A stretch of 64,000 nt of DNA from Clostridia bacterium. Its GTDB lineage: Bacteria > Bacillota > Clostridia > Oscillospirales > Acutalibacteraceae. The stretch spans positions 1 to 64,000 of the forward strand of contig JAFRLW010000028.1 of NCBI GenBank assembly GCA_017431035.1, given 5' to 3'. Below, in pieces: positions 8,331 through 16,366 of the stretch. Under the pieces are notes generated by a model. The model worked only from the letters and a program-made list of their open reading frames with translations, did no database searches and was not told where the DNA came from. How positions within the stretch are numbered: the first letter of the stretch is position 1; the number at the start of each line of letters is the position of its first letter. The position numbers and the translations under genes are program-made.

Positions 8331-9778
8331 TATTTTTCCTCCTCTTCTTTTGTTTCGGTATCGGTCTCGGTTTCCACCGTCAACACAACCGTATCATAAC
8401 GTGAACTTGAAAATGGGATGTAGTAAACGTTTTCTCCCTCTTTCATTTTTAGCGGACGTTCTCCATAACAGTTTATGAAAAAATCCGCCCAAATAGTAGC
8501 AACGTTTTTTCTGAAAGCCAAAAATCTCTCTTTTATAATATCAAGGGACATAAAGGCGCTGCCTCTAAGGTATGAAAGCGCCGTTGCGTTGTTTAGTATT
8601 TCGTCGCCGAGCACCGCCGCTGTGGCGCCGCTTTGGGTGAGGGTGTTTTGAATAAGATTGTTTATATTCTCACAAAAATCTTTTGAATAATCAGGCGGAG
8701 AAATAAAGTTGACCGCACCTTTCACGTCTTCGTTTGTGCCGTATACCTTTATGATTTGACCGGGGTCGTTGGTTATCTCGGAAGTGACCGAGTCACCGTT
8801 TACCACCATAATCGGTATGCCGGTACTCATACTTGACCAAACGTTTGCCGTAATCATACGGTTTATCGCTATTTGGTTAGGGATAAGATAGGTCACTTCG
8901 CTATCGCCGTATACGCAGTCATCCCTCTCTTCAAAGCAAAAAACATTTATCGGATATTTGCTCAAAAATGTTCTGAAAGGGGGTCTTATAACGGCGCTTT
9001 CGGTGCTTTTTACACACATCACTATCTCTTCGCCGCTTTTTGTATACTCTTTATATAGTTTTGTAAAGGTTAATACTTTACCGCCGACGCTGTCTTTAAT
9101 AATACTTTTTTCGTCAACCGTTTTTTCAAACTGTTTTGCCTCTCTAAGTACCCTGTCGGTATCGTAAACACCCGTTATGATGATATATTTTTGCTTTTCT
9201 ATATCCTTTTCGTGCGGGTCGGAAAAAAACACGTCGTTTACCGACAACACTTCACACCCGATATCTCCCGTGCCGCCTCTCGCCTTTTGGTCCCAAAAGG
9301 TGTAGAGTATTCCCGTTCCTGTGACGTAGGCATCACGAAGGGCTTTGGCGCAAAGATTTTTGAAACCGAGTCTTTCGGCGCAAAGTTCACGGTTTTTAGA
9401 AAGCGCTTTTGCTATAAGGTTCATTTCCGCATTGTCAGGTTTTTCACCGAGCGCCGCTTTGCCCGATTTTATAATTTCGTCTTTGAGTGCGGTTATGTTT
9501 TTGCGGTCGTTTTCAAGGTATGCTATATTGTCGACAAAGTATTTTATGGGCGTTTCGTCGGACATTATTCTTGATAACTTAAAGTCGGCTATTCGCTTTA
9601 TTACGTTATGTCTGACAAGTGGCTTGTCACCTGATGTGTTCACGCCGTACCACTGGTCGCCTCTGTAGAAGCGCTCGTTTATACGGCTTTGCTCATATAT
9701 ACCTTTATCCCCTATACTGTCCTTAAAATCTCTTGCCGCTTTGTACTCGTTATATATTGTATTTGGAATGGTGTTCAT
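8330..9778 (-). CDS. Phage portal protein
   Basis: 482 residues. Portal-type features include the early INERFYRGDQWYG motif followed by KPLVRHNVIKRIADFKLS, a central 'clip and stem' region, NQIAINRMITANVWSSMSTG and a terminal helical domain (LRGSAFMSLDIIKERFLAFRK); an acidic Glu/Thr tail ends the protein. Portals form the dodecameric DNA channel at one capsid vertex and bind the large terminase. ATG start with AAGGAG nine bases upstream. It is placed after, not before, the capsid gene, unlike the usual terminase-portal-capsid order. Confidence 0.82.
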   Translation of the reverse strand: MNTIPNTIYNEYKAARDFKDSIGDKGIYEQSRINERFYRGDQWYGVNTSGDKPLVRHNVIKRIADFKLSRIMSDETPIKYFVDNIAYLENDRKNITALKDEIIKSGKAALGEKPDNAEMNLIAKALSKNRELCAERLGFKNLCAKALRDAYVTGTGILYTFWDQKARGGTGDIGCEVLSVNDVFFSDPHEKDIEKQKYIIITGVYDTDRVLREAKQFEKTVDEKSIIKDSVGGKVLTFTKLYKEYTKSGEEIVMCVKSTESAVIRPPFRTFLSKYPINVFCFEERDDCVYGDSEVTYLIPNQIAINRMITANVWSSMSTGIPIMVVNGDSVTSEITNDPGQIIKVYGTNEDVKGAVNFISPPDYSKDFCENINNLIQNTLTQSGATAAVLGDEILNNATALSYLRGSAFMSLDIIKERFLAFRKNVATIWADFFINCYGERPLKMKEGENVYYIPFSSSRYDTVVLTVETETDTETKEEEEK

Positions 9779-9793
9779 ATCCTACTCCTTTCG

Positions 9794-9823
9794 GGAAAAG
9801 GGAGGGTTTCCCCTCCTTTTTCC
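9794..9823 (-). other. Hairpin between capsid and portal genes
   Basis: On the minus strand GGAAAAAGGAGG pairs with CCTCCCTTTTCC (one mismatch) around a short GGAAA-type loop. It follows the capsid stop by about 20 nt and precedes the portal start. It could stabilise the capsid message or partly terminate it, giving more capsid than portal. Confidence 0.5.
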
Positions 9824-9843
9824 TTAATTTTAGGTGTTAAGTA

Positions 9844-11019
9844 TTATTCTACCGTTACTTTGCATACGTCTGAAACAAGCGCTTCTACGCCATCAACATA
9901 TACCTTTACAAAGAAGTAATACTCGCCGGTTTCAAGGTCATCGGGCAGAACATAATCGCTCTCGGTAGCACCCGAAATCTTAACGGCGCCGTGTCCCTGT
10001 TTATCGTCACAGGTAAACCACTGGTAAGCAAGAGTGCCTGTAGAAGAAGCGGTTATATATACCGTTTCACCTATATTACCGTATGTTGTGGTAATATCGC
10101 CGGGTTCCTCGCTGACAATGATTTCAGGGGTGAGCCAAGACCAGATGGCGTCAAGTCCGCTTTGTTTAACAAATACGTCGTAATAAATACGATAGTCAAA
10201 CTTATAAGCGTCGGCATCGATATTCTGCTCGGGAGTGAAAACTCTTAACTGCTCGGTCTTTTTAACGAGATGTGCGCCGCTTTTCGGACAAACAAGCATA
10301 AGAATACTGTTTGCATTTGCCTTTGGTTTGAAACCGCCTGCGGCAGTATCCAAAAAGTCATACTCGGTCTTCATTCTCTCGCTTACAACCGGGATAAGCG
10401 CTACGCCGTTGATGCTCTTTACAGTGAGGTTTATATCACCCTGAGCAAAGTCGGAAACGGTTATCACACGGGAAATCTCGGGAGAGTTTTCGAGTGCGGC
10501 GTATACTTTTGAGTCTACAAAAGCCACAAGTTCCTCATCAAAACCTACGTTGTTTCTGACGTTGTTTATCAGTTCACAAAGGGTTTCATAAGGCTTTTTT
10601 ATGTCTCCGCAAACTGTATTTGCTCGCTCGTGCGAAATACGGGCAAGTTTTGAAAGAACATAAGCGTCACACTCGGGGATAACCTTTGTGCGAACGTATT
10701 CGCCGAGTATTTTTCCGGCAAGACCGGCAATACCGCTTTCGTCCATATCTTCCCTGTCAATTTGCAAAGAACGTGCTCTGTCCATTTGCATTGTATAGGA
10801 ACTGTTAGAAACAGTTACTGCACCACGTGAAAAACCGTTATCACGGTTATAGTCGGCAAGTCCCGCAAAATCAACGTTCGGTATTATTACGGTCTTTGCG
10901 CCTACAAACTTTGTGCGCAAAGCGTTGTCGGCAAAAAAGCCGGTTGCGCTCTTTTGGGTAAAGAGGCGGTCAAGTTCGTTTGAATAAGCAACTGCATTTT
11001 CAATAGAGTTAATAGCCAT
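9844..11019 (-). CDS. Phage major capsid protein with C-terminal Ig-like domain
   Basis: 391 residues. Residues 1-~300 fit a major head protein: MAINSIENAVAYSNELDRLF, a beta-rich GAKTVIIPNVDF segment, the spine-helix region (DYNRDNGFSRGAV, MQMDRARSLQIDREDMDES) and a long helix with KVIPECDAYVLSKLA. Residues ~305-391 form a separate Ig-like beta domain (TTTYGNIGETVYITA, TLAYQWFTCDD, GEYYFFVKVYVDG), as found on many capsids where it projects from the surface. It lies directly after the scaffold gene; AAAGGAG precedes the ATG. Confidence 0.82.
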   Translation of the reverse strand: MAINSIENAVAYSNELDRLFTQKSATGFFADNALRTKFVGAKTVIIPNVDFAGLADYNRDNGFSRGAVTVSNSSYTMQMDRARSLQIDREDMDESGIAGLAGKILGEYVRTKVIPECDAYVLSKLARISHERANTVCGDIKKPYETLCELINNVRNNVGFDEELVAFVDSKVYAALENSPEISRVITVSDFAQGDINLTVKSINGVALIPVVSERMKTEYDFLDTAAGGFKPKANANSILMLVCPKSGAHLVKKTEQLRVFTPEQNIDADAYKFDYRIYYDVFVKQSGLDAIWSWLTPEIIVSEEPGDITTTYGNIGETVYITASSTGTLAYQWFTCDDKQGHGAVKISGATESDYVLPDDLETGEYYFFVKVYVDGVEALVSDVCKVTVE

Positions 11020-11032
11020 TTTCTTTTCTCCT

Positions 11033-11662
11033 TTATTTATTCCATATTCCTTTTATAAATTCGTTCTTTGAAGCGGTGTTATTTGAGGACGACCCTGTTT
11101 TAAGCGAGCCTATACCTCCAAAGTCAACCGCTTTTATTCTTTTGTTGTTTTCATTTTCTTTTCTTTTGTTTTCGTACAAATAGCGCAAAAAACTGTCAAG
11201 CAGGTTCTTTCCCCTGTTGTCTGAGTATTCTATTACCTCTTTCGGTAATTCCTCTTTTTCCTTTATATCGGGGAACATTAGTCTTAACTCTTCAAAATCA
11301 TTGTCGGGCGCATTATCTTCAAGAGATAATACATAGTCGGCAAGTTGTTTATTCCCTCCCGACTGCTCAATAATTTCTTTTCGGTGGTTTTCTTTAGTTT
11401 CGTTTTCTATGGATTTTAGATATTCATCCACACTCTTTCCCGAGTTTTTAGCCAAAGTTTTAAGCCTTAAAAAATCGTTTTCTATCTGCTCATACTTTAG
11501 CCCCATTTGCGCTAAGTTTGTCGCTTCTTCTGTTGTGAGTTCTCTTATTTCTTTGTTGAACTTCACTTCAATTTTGGGCGTTTCTTTATTTTCTTTTTCT
11601 GTTTTGTCGGCTAAGGTTTCGCCATTTTCTTTTAATAATTCAAGATTGTTTTCTTCCATCAT
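11033..11662 (-). CDS. Putative capsid scaffolding protein
   Basis: About 209 residues, highly charged, Glu/Lys/Asn-rich and predicted mostly helical or coiled, with no membrane segment. This composition and the position immediately upstream of the major capsid gene are typical of scaffolding proteins. A late basic, flexible part (RYLYENKRKENENN) followed by a Gly/Ser-rich tail fits a capsid-binding end. Two ATG codons (11662, 11659) sit 4 and 7 nt after GGAG, so I place the start there. It overlaps the preceding small gene by 23 nt. Confidence 0.7.
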   Translation of the reverse strand: MMEENNLELLKENGETLADKTEKENKETPKIEVKFNKEIRELTTEEATNLAQMGLKYEQIENDFLRLKTLAKNSGKSVDEYLKSIENETKENHRKEIIEQSGGNKQLADYVLSLEDNAPDNDFEELRLMFPDIKEKEELPKEVIEYSDNRGKNLLDSFLRYLYENKRKENENNKRIKAVDFGGIGSLKTGSSSNNTASKNEFIKGIWNK

Positions 11663-11855
11663 TATTCTCCTTAATATTTCCGGTACCGTCATACTCTAAC
11701 AGGGTCTGGTAGTCCTTATCGAATATAACGGCGCCGTTTGCGGTTTTTGTTTTGCGGTGGCTTTGCGTTTTGTCTTTAACAGGGAAAATAGTTCCCAAAT
11801 AAAACCCTATTGCAAAAATCACCGCTGACGATATCTGAAGCAATGCACCTGTCAA
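11640..11855 (-). CDS. Small one-TM protein in capsid cassette
   Basis: 71 residues: a hydrophobic helix at ~4-25 (LLQISSAVIFAIGFYLGTIF), then a basic linker and a C-terminal part with ANGAVIFDKDYQTLLEYDG. The TTG start overlaps the large-terminase stop (TTGA) and has AAAGGAGGT 9 nt upstream; the end overlaps the scaffold gene. I do not recognise the family. A membrane-anchored protein between terminase and scaffold is unusual. It could dock assembly to the membrane, but that is speculation. Confidence 0.6.
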   Translation of the reverse strand: MTGALLQISSAVIFAIGFYLGTIFPVKDKTQSHRKTKTANGAVIFDKDYQTLLEYDGTGNIKENNDGRKQS

Positions 11856-13123
11856 CCTGCCGGACCTCCTTTTAATATGGTTTCGGAATAGTTGCTTTTT
11901 TGCCGTATTATATTATCTCTGCTCGGTGCAACGTCACAAACGGCGTACCTTAATGCATCGCATAGGTGGTTGTTGCTGTCCTTCGGCATTATGTACCCGT
12001 TCTCTCTCACCTTCTCATCATAAACATAACTTGAAAGTTCGTTTATCATATTTTTGCAGGACGGATGAACATATATTTTGTATTCGTTCAGTTTCGCTAT
12101 TCCGCTTAAGATACTGTCCCTGCCCTTTAGCGACGGGGCAATTCTCACAATACCGAGCCGTTTTAACTCATCGTTTGATTTCGGCTCGGCACAGTCGGCT
12201 CGTATTCTTTCTTTTTTGTAGCCTCTCCTGATAATTTCGTTTGCGATTTCGCTGTTTAACATTTTCTTTTTATAAAACTCGTCAAAAACATATATTATCT
12301 TCTTTTCATAACTTGCACGAAAAGCGACAAAGGCGGTGGGGTCGTTTGTGTAGCCGTAATCAAGACCGAAATAATTCTTATATAAGTGCTCCTCGTTATC
12401 AGGTACAACAAACTCCTTTTCTTCCCAGTTTTCAAAAACAAGTCCGCCTATTATTCCCCAATGCCCTAGTCCCGCAACCTCATATCTTCGTCTGTTTTCC
12501 GTTTTCATTTTTTCAAAAACGGCTAAATCGGTAGGGTCTAAAAACTCGTTTATAAGATAGTTGGTTTTATACACCGAAACATTATTTCGCTTAGTATCGA
12601 AAAATCTTTTTTTAAGCCAATGACTTTCACTCCAAGGATTAAATGTGAGGGTGGTTTGCTTAAAAAGATTTCCGTCTGTTTTGCCTCTTGGCACCGAAAG
12701 GTCTAAGGTGTCAAAATCCTCTTCTCTTGCGAGTTCAAATGCCTCCTCTATCCAAACAAAGTTAAGACTGCCTTTAGGCACTGTGGCAGATGCGAGTTTC
12801 ATAACATCGTCAAAACCACGAAAAATTATTTTTTGACCCGTATTTTTAAGGGTTATTTCCATAGGAGAAACGGTGTTTTTGAAAAGATCCGATACCCCGA
12901 GCATTTCCTGCGCCCACAAAAGTTGAGCAAAGGTACTGTCCCTATGGGTGTTCATATACGCTCTGACAACCAGCAAATTGCTGTTTTTGTACTTGAGCAG
13001 ACGATAAATCATATTAAGCGCCGTTGTGGTACTCTTTTTTGAGCCTTTACCACCCATAAGCACACGGTATCTCGACTTATTGTTCCAAAAGTCGTCATAC
13101 CCTTTGCCGACTATTTTACTCAG
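11852..13123 (-). CDS. Phage terminase large subunit (PBSX-like)
   Basis: About 423 residues. N-terminal ATPase: Walker A MGGKGSKKST, Walker B NFVWIEEA, coupling motif LTFNPWSESHW. C-terminal RNase H-like nuclease with acidic residues in GLDYGYTNDP, RADCAEPKS and NHLCDALRYA. It packages DNA into proheads through the portal. The conserved N terminus (SKIVGKGYDDFWNNKSRYR) lies upstream of any ATG, GTG or TTG in frame. After the previous stop in this frame the best start is CTG at 13123, six bases after GGAG. That start overlaps the small-subunit gene by 8 nt. A GTG at 13063 would cut the protein just before Walker A. Confidence 0.9.
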   Translation of the reverse strand: MSKIVGKGYDDFWNNKSRYRVLMGGKGSKKSTTTALNMIYRLLKYKNSNLLVVRAYMNTHRDSTFAQLLWAQEMLGVSDLFKNTVSPMEITLKNTGQKIIFRGFDDVMKLASATVPKGSLNFVWIEEAFELAREEDFDTLDLSVPRGKTDGNLFKQTTLTFNPWSESHWLKKRFFDTKRNNVSVYKTNYLINEFLDPTDLAVFEKMKTENRRRYEVAGLGHWGIIGGLVFENWEEKEFVVPDNEEHLYKNYFGLDYGYTNDPTAFVAFRASYEKKIIYVFDEFYKKKMLNSEIANEIIRRGYKKERIRADCAEPKSNDELKRLGIVRIAPSLKGRDSILSGIAKLNEYKIYVHPSCKNMINELSSYVYDEKVRENGYIMPKDSNNHLCDALRYAVCDVAPSRDNIIRQKSNYSETILKGGPAG

Positions 13124-13385
13124 TCTTTTCTCCGATATCGTCTACAATCACCACCGTTTTATCCGTGTCGGTATTTTGCGAGAGTGAAAGCAACTCACGT
13201 ATCTGTTTTAGCGCCGTAAGGTCGCCGTTTTCCGCCTTTTTATAAAGGGCCACGGCGATAGCGGCGCTTCTCGTAGGTTTCTTTAACTTAAAGCCCTCCG
13301 CTTTTAGTTCCGCTATGCGATCACTCGGCAATTTTTCCGACATAAGAGCCTTAACCGATGCGCAAAGTACGTCTTGCGTTTCCAC
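13116..13385 (-). CDS. Phage terminase small subunit-like protein
   Basis: About 89 residues from the GTG at 13385, which has AGGGAGG about 6 nt upstream. A longer frame begins at 13436 but lacks a ribosome site and runs into the palindrome cluster. The sequence has a central basic part (AEGFKLKKPTRSAAIAVALY) and the pattern KAENGDLTALKQIRELL, which resembles the 'k...Gn.kAfe.IrD..G' ending of many small terminases. It precedes the large terminase as expected. It would recognise packaging-site DNA. Confidence 0.68.
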   Translation of the reverse strand: METQDVLCASVKALMSEKLPSDRIAELKAEGFKLKKPTRSAAIAVALYKKAENGDLTALKQIRELLSLSQNTDTDKTVVIVDDIGEKTE

Positions 13386-13401
13386 GGTTTCCCTCCCTTT
13401 T

Positions 13402-13449
13402 GTCTTAAAAACATTAAGATATCTTCTTTTGTGCACAAAGTTTTAAGAC
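13402..13449. repeat. Nested palindromes upstream of terminase genes
   Basis: GTCTTAAAA (13402-13410) and TTTTAAGAC (13441-13449) form a perfect 9-bp inverted repeat. Between them lie two more perfect palindromes, AAGATATCTT (13416-13425) and TTTGTGCACAAA (13428-13439). The cluster ends 17 bp before the terS start. It could be an operator, a packaging/cleavage site or a structured leader. No consensus sigma-A promoter for the cassette is visible in 13386-13570. Confidence 0.65.
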
Positions 13450-13510
13450 TAAAAGCAGTTTAATATATGCCTTTGCGACTTTCACCGACTATATCCTTTT
13501 CAGTTCCCTG

Positions 13511-13539
13511 TTGCTTTTTTTAACGCTTTATTGTATAAT
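13511..13539 (+). promoter_or_regulatory. Promoter of the 13571 gene
   Basis: TTGCTT (13511-13516), a 17-bp spacer, TATAAT (13534-13539), followed by GGAGGT at 13559 and the TTG start at 13571. Confidence 0.7.
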
Positions 13540-13570
13540 TTATAAAGAATAATTTTATGGAGGTATCGCT

Positions 13571-14059
13571 TTGAAAGATTATAAAGCCTCGGTAAAAATA
13601 ACCTTATGCCTCGTTTACGTGGCTATAGCAATAATGGTTTTAATCACCATCTTTTTTCCTTTTTTGGTACAGTGGTTTGTTGAAAAGCGACATAAGGACC
13701 CGGCTCTCGCTACTGCAATTATGATTGTTTTTTATCCTTGCGTGCCCTTTGCCGCCGCTTTCCTTTATTCGATTAGAGGACTTCTTGTAAATCTCAAAAA
13801 AGGTCTTGTATTTGGCGACGCCAATATAAGACACCTTAAAGTTATTGCTGTTTCCTGTCTTGCGGCAGGCGTGATAATGATTATAGGTGGTTTCAGATAT
13901 ATGCCGTTTTGGATCTCGGGAATAGCCGCCTTAGCCGGTGCGCTTCTTTCCGCCGATATGGAACGGGTGTTTAGTTTTGCTCTTTCAAAACAAAGAGAAG
14001 AAGAATTCAGCGATGTGAGGGAACAGTATGAAAAAGACAATAATATCGGTAATAGGTAA
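13571..14059 (+). CDS. Four-TM membrane protein, DUF2975-like
   Basis: 162 residues with four hydrophobic segments (~9-34, ~47-68, ~90-110, ~112-130) and a charged cytoplasmic tail (SKQREEEFSDVREQYEKD). The segment GLVFGDANIRHLKVIAVSC resembles the loop of DUF2975 proteins ('..pF...N...lr.ig'), whose role is unknown. TTG start with GGAGGT 6-7 nt upstream. It overlaps the downstream ACT-domain gene by 32 nt, so the two are likely co-expressed. Confidence 0.68.
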   Translation: MKDYKASVKITLCLVYVAIAIMVLITIFFPFLVQWFVEKRHKDPALATAIMIVFYPCVPFAAAFLYSIRGLLVNLKKGLVFGDANIRHLKVIAVSCLAAGVIMIIGGFRYMPFWISGIAALAGALLSADMERVFSFALSKQREEEFSDVREQYEKDNNIGNR

Positions 14060-14300
14060 CGATACGGTAGGCATTACTGCCGAAGTTTCCGCCGTTTGTC
14101 AAAAAAACAAGGTTAATATAATTGACATTTCGCAGTCGATTATGCAGGATTTGTTCGTAATGGTTATGATGACCGACGTAGAAAAAATGACCTGTACTTT
14201 AGCTTCTTTTAAGGAACAGATGAAAACCGTCGGCGAAAAAATGGGACTTGATATCCGTGTTATGCACGAAGATATTTTCAATTCAATGCACCGCATATAA
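14028..14300 (+). CDS. ACT domain protein (UPF0237 family)
   Basis: 90 residues forming a single ACT domain: strand-loop-helix opening KKTIISVIGNDTVGITAEVS, then VNIIDISQSI and LFVMVMMTDV. UPF0237 proteins are small ACT-only proteins related to GcvR, thought to bind small ligands such as amino acids. It starts inside the previous gene and is followed 12 nt later by the UPF0210 gene. That pairing is conserved across many bacteria, suggesting a shared but undefined role. Confidence 0.9.
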   Translation: MKKTIISVIGNDTVGITAEVSAVCQKNKVNIIDISQSIMQDLFVMVMMTDVEKMTCTLASFKEQMKTVGEKMGLDIRVMHEDIFNSMHRI

Positions 14301-14312
14301 GGAGATTTTCTA

Positions 14313-15668
14313 ATGCTTAACATCAAAGACGTTCTTGAAACGGTTAATATGATAGAGCAGGAAAATCTCGATATTCGCACCGTTACAATGGGTATTTCCC
14401 TGCTTGACTGTGCGGATAGCGATATAGACGCTTCCTGCCGTAAGGTATATGAAAAAATCACCCGTCTTGCAAAAAATCTTGTAAAAACGGGTGAGGATAT
14501 TGAAAACGAATACGGTATTCCGATTATAAACAAACGTATTTCGGTAACCCCTATTGCAATGCTTGTTGCCTCTTCGGGCGGTGACCCCGTAAAATACGCC
14601 AAAACGCTTCAAAAGGCTGCTGATACCACCGGTGTCAACTTTATAGGCGGATATTCCGCCCTTGTGCATAAGGGCTTTTCCGCCGGCGATTTGGAACTGA
14701 TAAACTCAATTCCCGAAGCGCTGTCGGTTACAAATAACGTTTGCTCTTCCGTAAATATAGGCTCTACAAAGTCCGGTATAAATATGGACGCCGTAAAAAT
14801 AATGGGCGAGATAGTAAAAAAATCCGCCGAGATTACGGCTAATAGAGATTCAATAGGTGCGGCAAAACTTGTTGTATTTTGTAACGCCCCTGAGGATAAT
14901 CCCTTTATGGCAGGCGCTTTCCACGGTATAGGCGAGCCTGACTGTTGCGTCCACGTCGGCGTATCAGGACCGGGCGCCGTTCATAGCGCACTCAAAAAAT
15001 GCAAGGGTGATTTAGGTGATGTGGCGGAAACAATAAAACGCACCGCCTTTAAGATTACCCGTATGGGACAACTTGTCGGCGTTGAAGCTTCAAGGAGACT
15101 CGGCGTTCCGTTTGGTATAGTTGACCTCTCCCTCGCCCCGACACCTGCCGTAGGCGACTCGGTGGCAAGAATACTTGAAGAAATGGGACTTGAACACTGC
15201 GGAACTCACGGCACCACCGCCGCTTTGGCGCTCTTAAACGACGCCGTTAAAAAAGGCGGTGTTATGGCGTCCTCCTCAGTCGGCGGACTATCAGGTGCCT
15301 TTATCCCCGTGTCAGAAGACGCCGGTATGATAGAGTCGGCAATATCGGGTGACCTCTCTCTTTCAAAATTAGAGGCTATGACCGCCGTTTGCTCTGTGGG
15401 TCTTGATATGATAGCAATCCCCGGCGACACACCGCCTGAAACCATTTCGGCAATTATAGCCGACGAAGCGGCAATAGGTATGGTGAACAGTAAAACCACC
15501 GCCTGCCGTCTTATCCCCGCCATAAACAAAAAAGCCGGAGAAATGCTCACCTTTGGCGGTTTGCTTGGCGAGGCGCCTATTATGGATATAAACCTGAAAT
15601 CTTCACCAAAAGAGTTTATATACCGTGCGGGCAAAATCCCGGCGCCAATGCAAAGCCTTAAGAATTGA
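14313..15668 (+). CDS. UPF0210 / DUF711 (PFL-like fold) protein
   Basis: 451 residues, full family length. Typical regions: [79 protein letters not shown] and [18 protein letters not shown]. Members share the ten-stranded barrel fold of glycyl-radical enzymes but lack the radical glycine; their function is unknown. GGAG lies 8 nt before the ATG. It forms an operon with the ACT gene. Downstream is a repeat-rich intergenic region and a bidirectional terminator. Confidence 0.92.
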   Translation: MLNIKDVLETVNMIEQENLDIRTVTMGISLLDCADSDIDASCRKVYEKITRLAKNLVKTGEDIENEYGIPIINKRISVTPIAMLVASSGGDPVKYAKTLQKAADTTGVNFIGGYSALVHKGFSAGDLELINSIPEALSVTNNVCSSVNIGSTKSGINMDAVKIMGEIVKKSAEITANRDSIGAAKLVVFCNAPEDNPFMAGAFHGIGEPDCCVHVGVSGPGAVHSALKKCKGDLGDVAETIKRTAFKITRMGQLVGVEASRRLGVPFGIVDLSLAPTPAVGDSVARILEEMGLEHCGTHGTTAALALLNDAVKKGGVMASSSVGGLSGAFIPVSEDAGMIESAISGDLSLSKLEAMTAVCSVGLDMIAIPGDTPPETISAIIADEAAIGMVNSKTTACRLIPAINKKAGEMLTFGGLLGEAPIMDINLKSSPKEFIYRAGKIPAPMQSLKN

Positions 15669-15690
15669 TGTTTTATAAAAAATATCAATT

Positions 15691-15725
15691 CAGATGACAG
15701 ATAACAGATATCAGACATCAGATAA
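15691..15725 (+). repeat. CAGAT-rich repeat, left copy
   Basis: Five spaced copies of CAGA(T/C) (CAGATGACAGATAACAGATA, then TCAGACATCAGATAAG). The reverse complement of the same kind of tract occurs at 16684-16717, so the two face each other around a 1-kb segment. Confidence 0.7.
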
Positions 15726-15760
15726 GAAGTGTTTTGCCAAAGGCAAAACAAAACAAAACA

Positions 15761-15793
15761 AAAAAAGCCGTGCTTTATAAGCACGGCTTTTTT
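15761..15793. terminator. Bidirectional terminator
   Basis: 13-bp perfect stem AAAAAAGCCGTGC/GCACGGCTTTTTT with a TTTATAA loop. It serves the UPF0210 operon (plus) and the membrane/zinc-finger gene (minus). Confidence 0.88.
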
Positions 15794-15813
15794 AACAATA
15801 TCGTTTCATATAA

Positions 15814-16269
15814 TCAATAATCTGTTGGTGTTGCATTTTTGCTTTTCATGCAATCGGGGCATATTTTTCTGTATCGTGTACCTAAACTATCGACAATTTT
15901 ACATTTTATTACATCAACATCCTGCTTTTCGCAAAGTTCACAAGTTCCTTTTTCAGATTTATAATGCTTTTCTTCTTTACCTACAGTTGGATTTATTCTT
16001 TTTGAATTAGTACCAGAATAATTATTTGGTTCTCCTGACAATTTTGAGTTTATTTCCTGCATCTGGTCGATAAGTTCACCAAATCCGTAAAGGGCAAATG
16101 AACTTATCCATGACAGCAATGAACCTATAACCATTACTCCTAGTCCAATTCCAATAAGAGCATCGTTCGTTCCAATCAATACAAATCCAACAATTAAACT
16201 TGCACTTATTCCTATCCAGCAAAACACCTCTGCTAATACTTTAATTTTATTCCCTATATTTGTAAACAT
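15814..16269 (-). CDS. Two-TM protein with C-terminal CxxC zinc-finger motif
   Basis: 151 residues from the ATG at 16269, preceded by GAGGGGA. Two hydrophobic helices (~12-33 and ~37-62, with glycine-rich VGFVLIGTNDALIGIGLGVM) are followed by a hydrophilic linker and a cytoplasmic CELC...CPDC pair that could bind zinc. I do not recognise the family. It diverges from a ribbon-helix-helix gene, a common arrangement for a regulator and its target. The AT-rich gap between them (16270-16366) is where such a regulator would bind. Confidence 0.72.
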   Translation of the reverse strand: MFTNIGNKIKVLAEVFCWIGISASLIVGFVLIGTNDALIGIGLGVMVIGSLLSWISSFALYGFGELIDQMQEINSKLSGEPNNYSGTNSKRINPTVGKEEKHYKSEKGTCELCEKQDVDVIKCKIVDSLGTRYRKICPDCMKSKNATPTDY

Positions 16270-16366
16270 AAAATCCCCTCTTTTGTATTCTTTTTTTAAT
16301 ATTATATTTTGAATATAGTAATAATATATCATATAGAATACAATAATGTCAAGAGGTGATTTGATT

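Larger units (their letters stand above)
4761..13385 (-). mobile_element. Compact phage head/packaging gene cassette
   Basis: Nine consecutive minus-strand genes, tightly spaced or overlapping: small terminase, large terminase, one-TM protein, scaffold, major capsid, portal, connector, nozzle-like protein and a GHL10 lipoprotein. The first eight give the parts needed to build and fill a podovirus-type head. Missing are integrase, repressor, replication, tail fibre/spike, tape measure, holin, endolysin and visible att repeats. The ends abut ordinary chromosomal genes. It is either a degraded or satellite prophage, or a domesticated capsid module. All its frames appear intact. Base composition resembles its neighbours by eye; I did not compute it. 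Confidence 0.75.

Noticed and set aside
4761..13385. Complete prophage
   Set aside because: Integrase, regulators, replication, lysis and tail genes are all missing and no att repeats were found.
13402..13449. Terminator for the 13571 or cassette genes
   Set aside because: No T tract and the wrong position for either gene; the structure is three separate palindromes rather than one stem.
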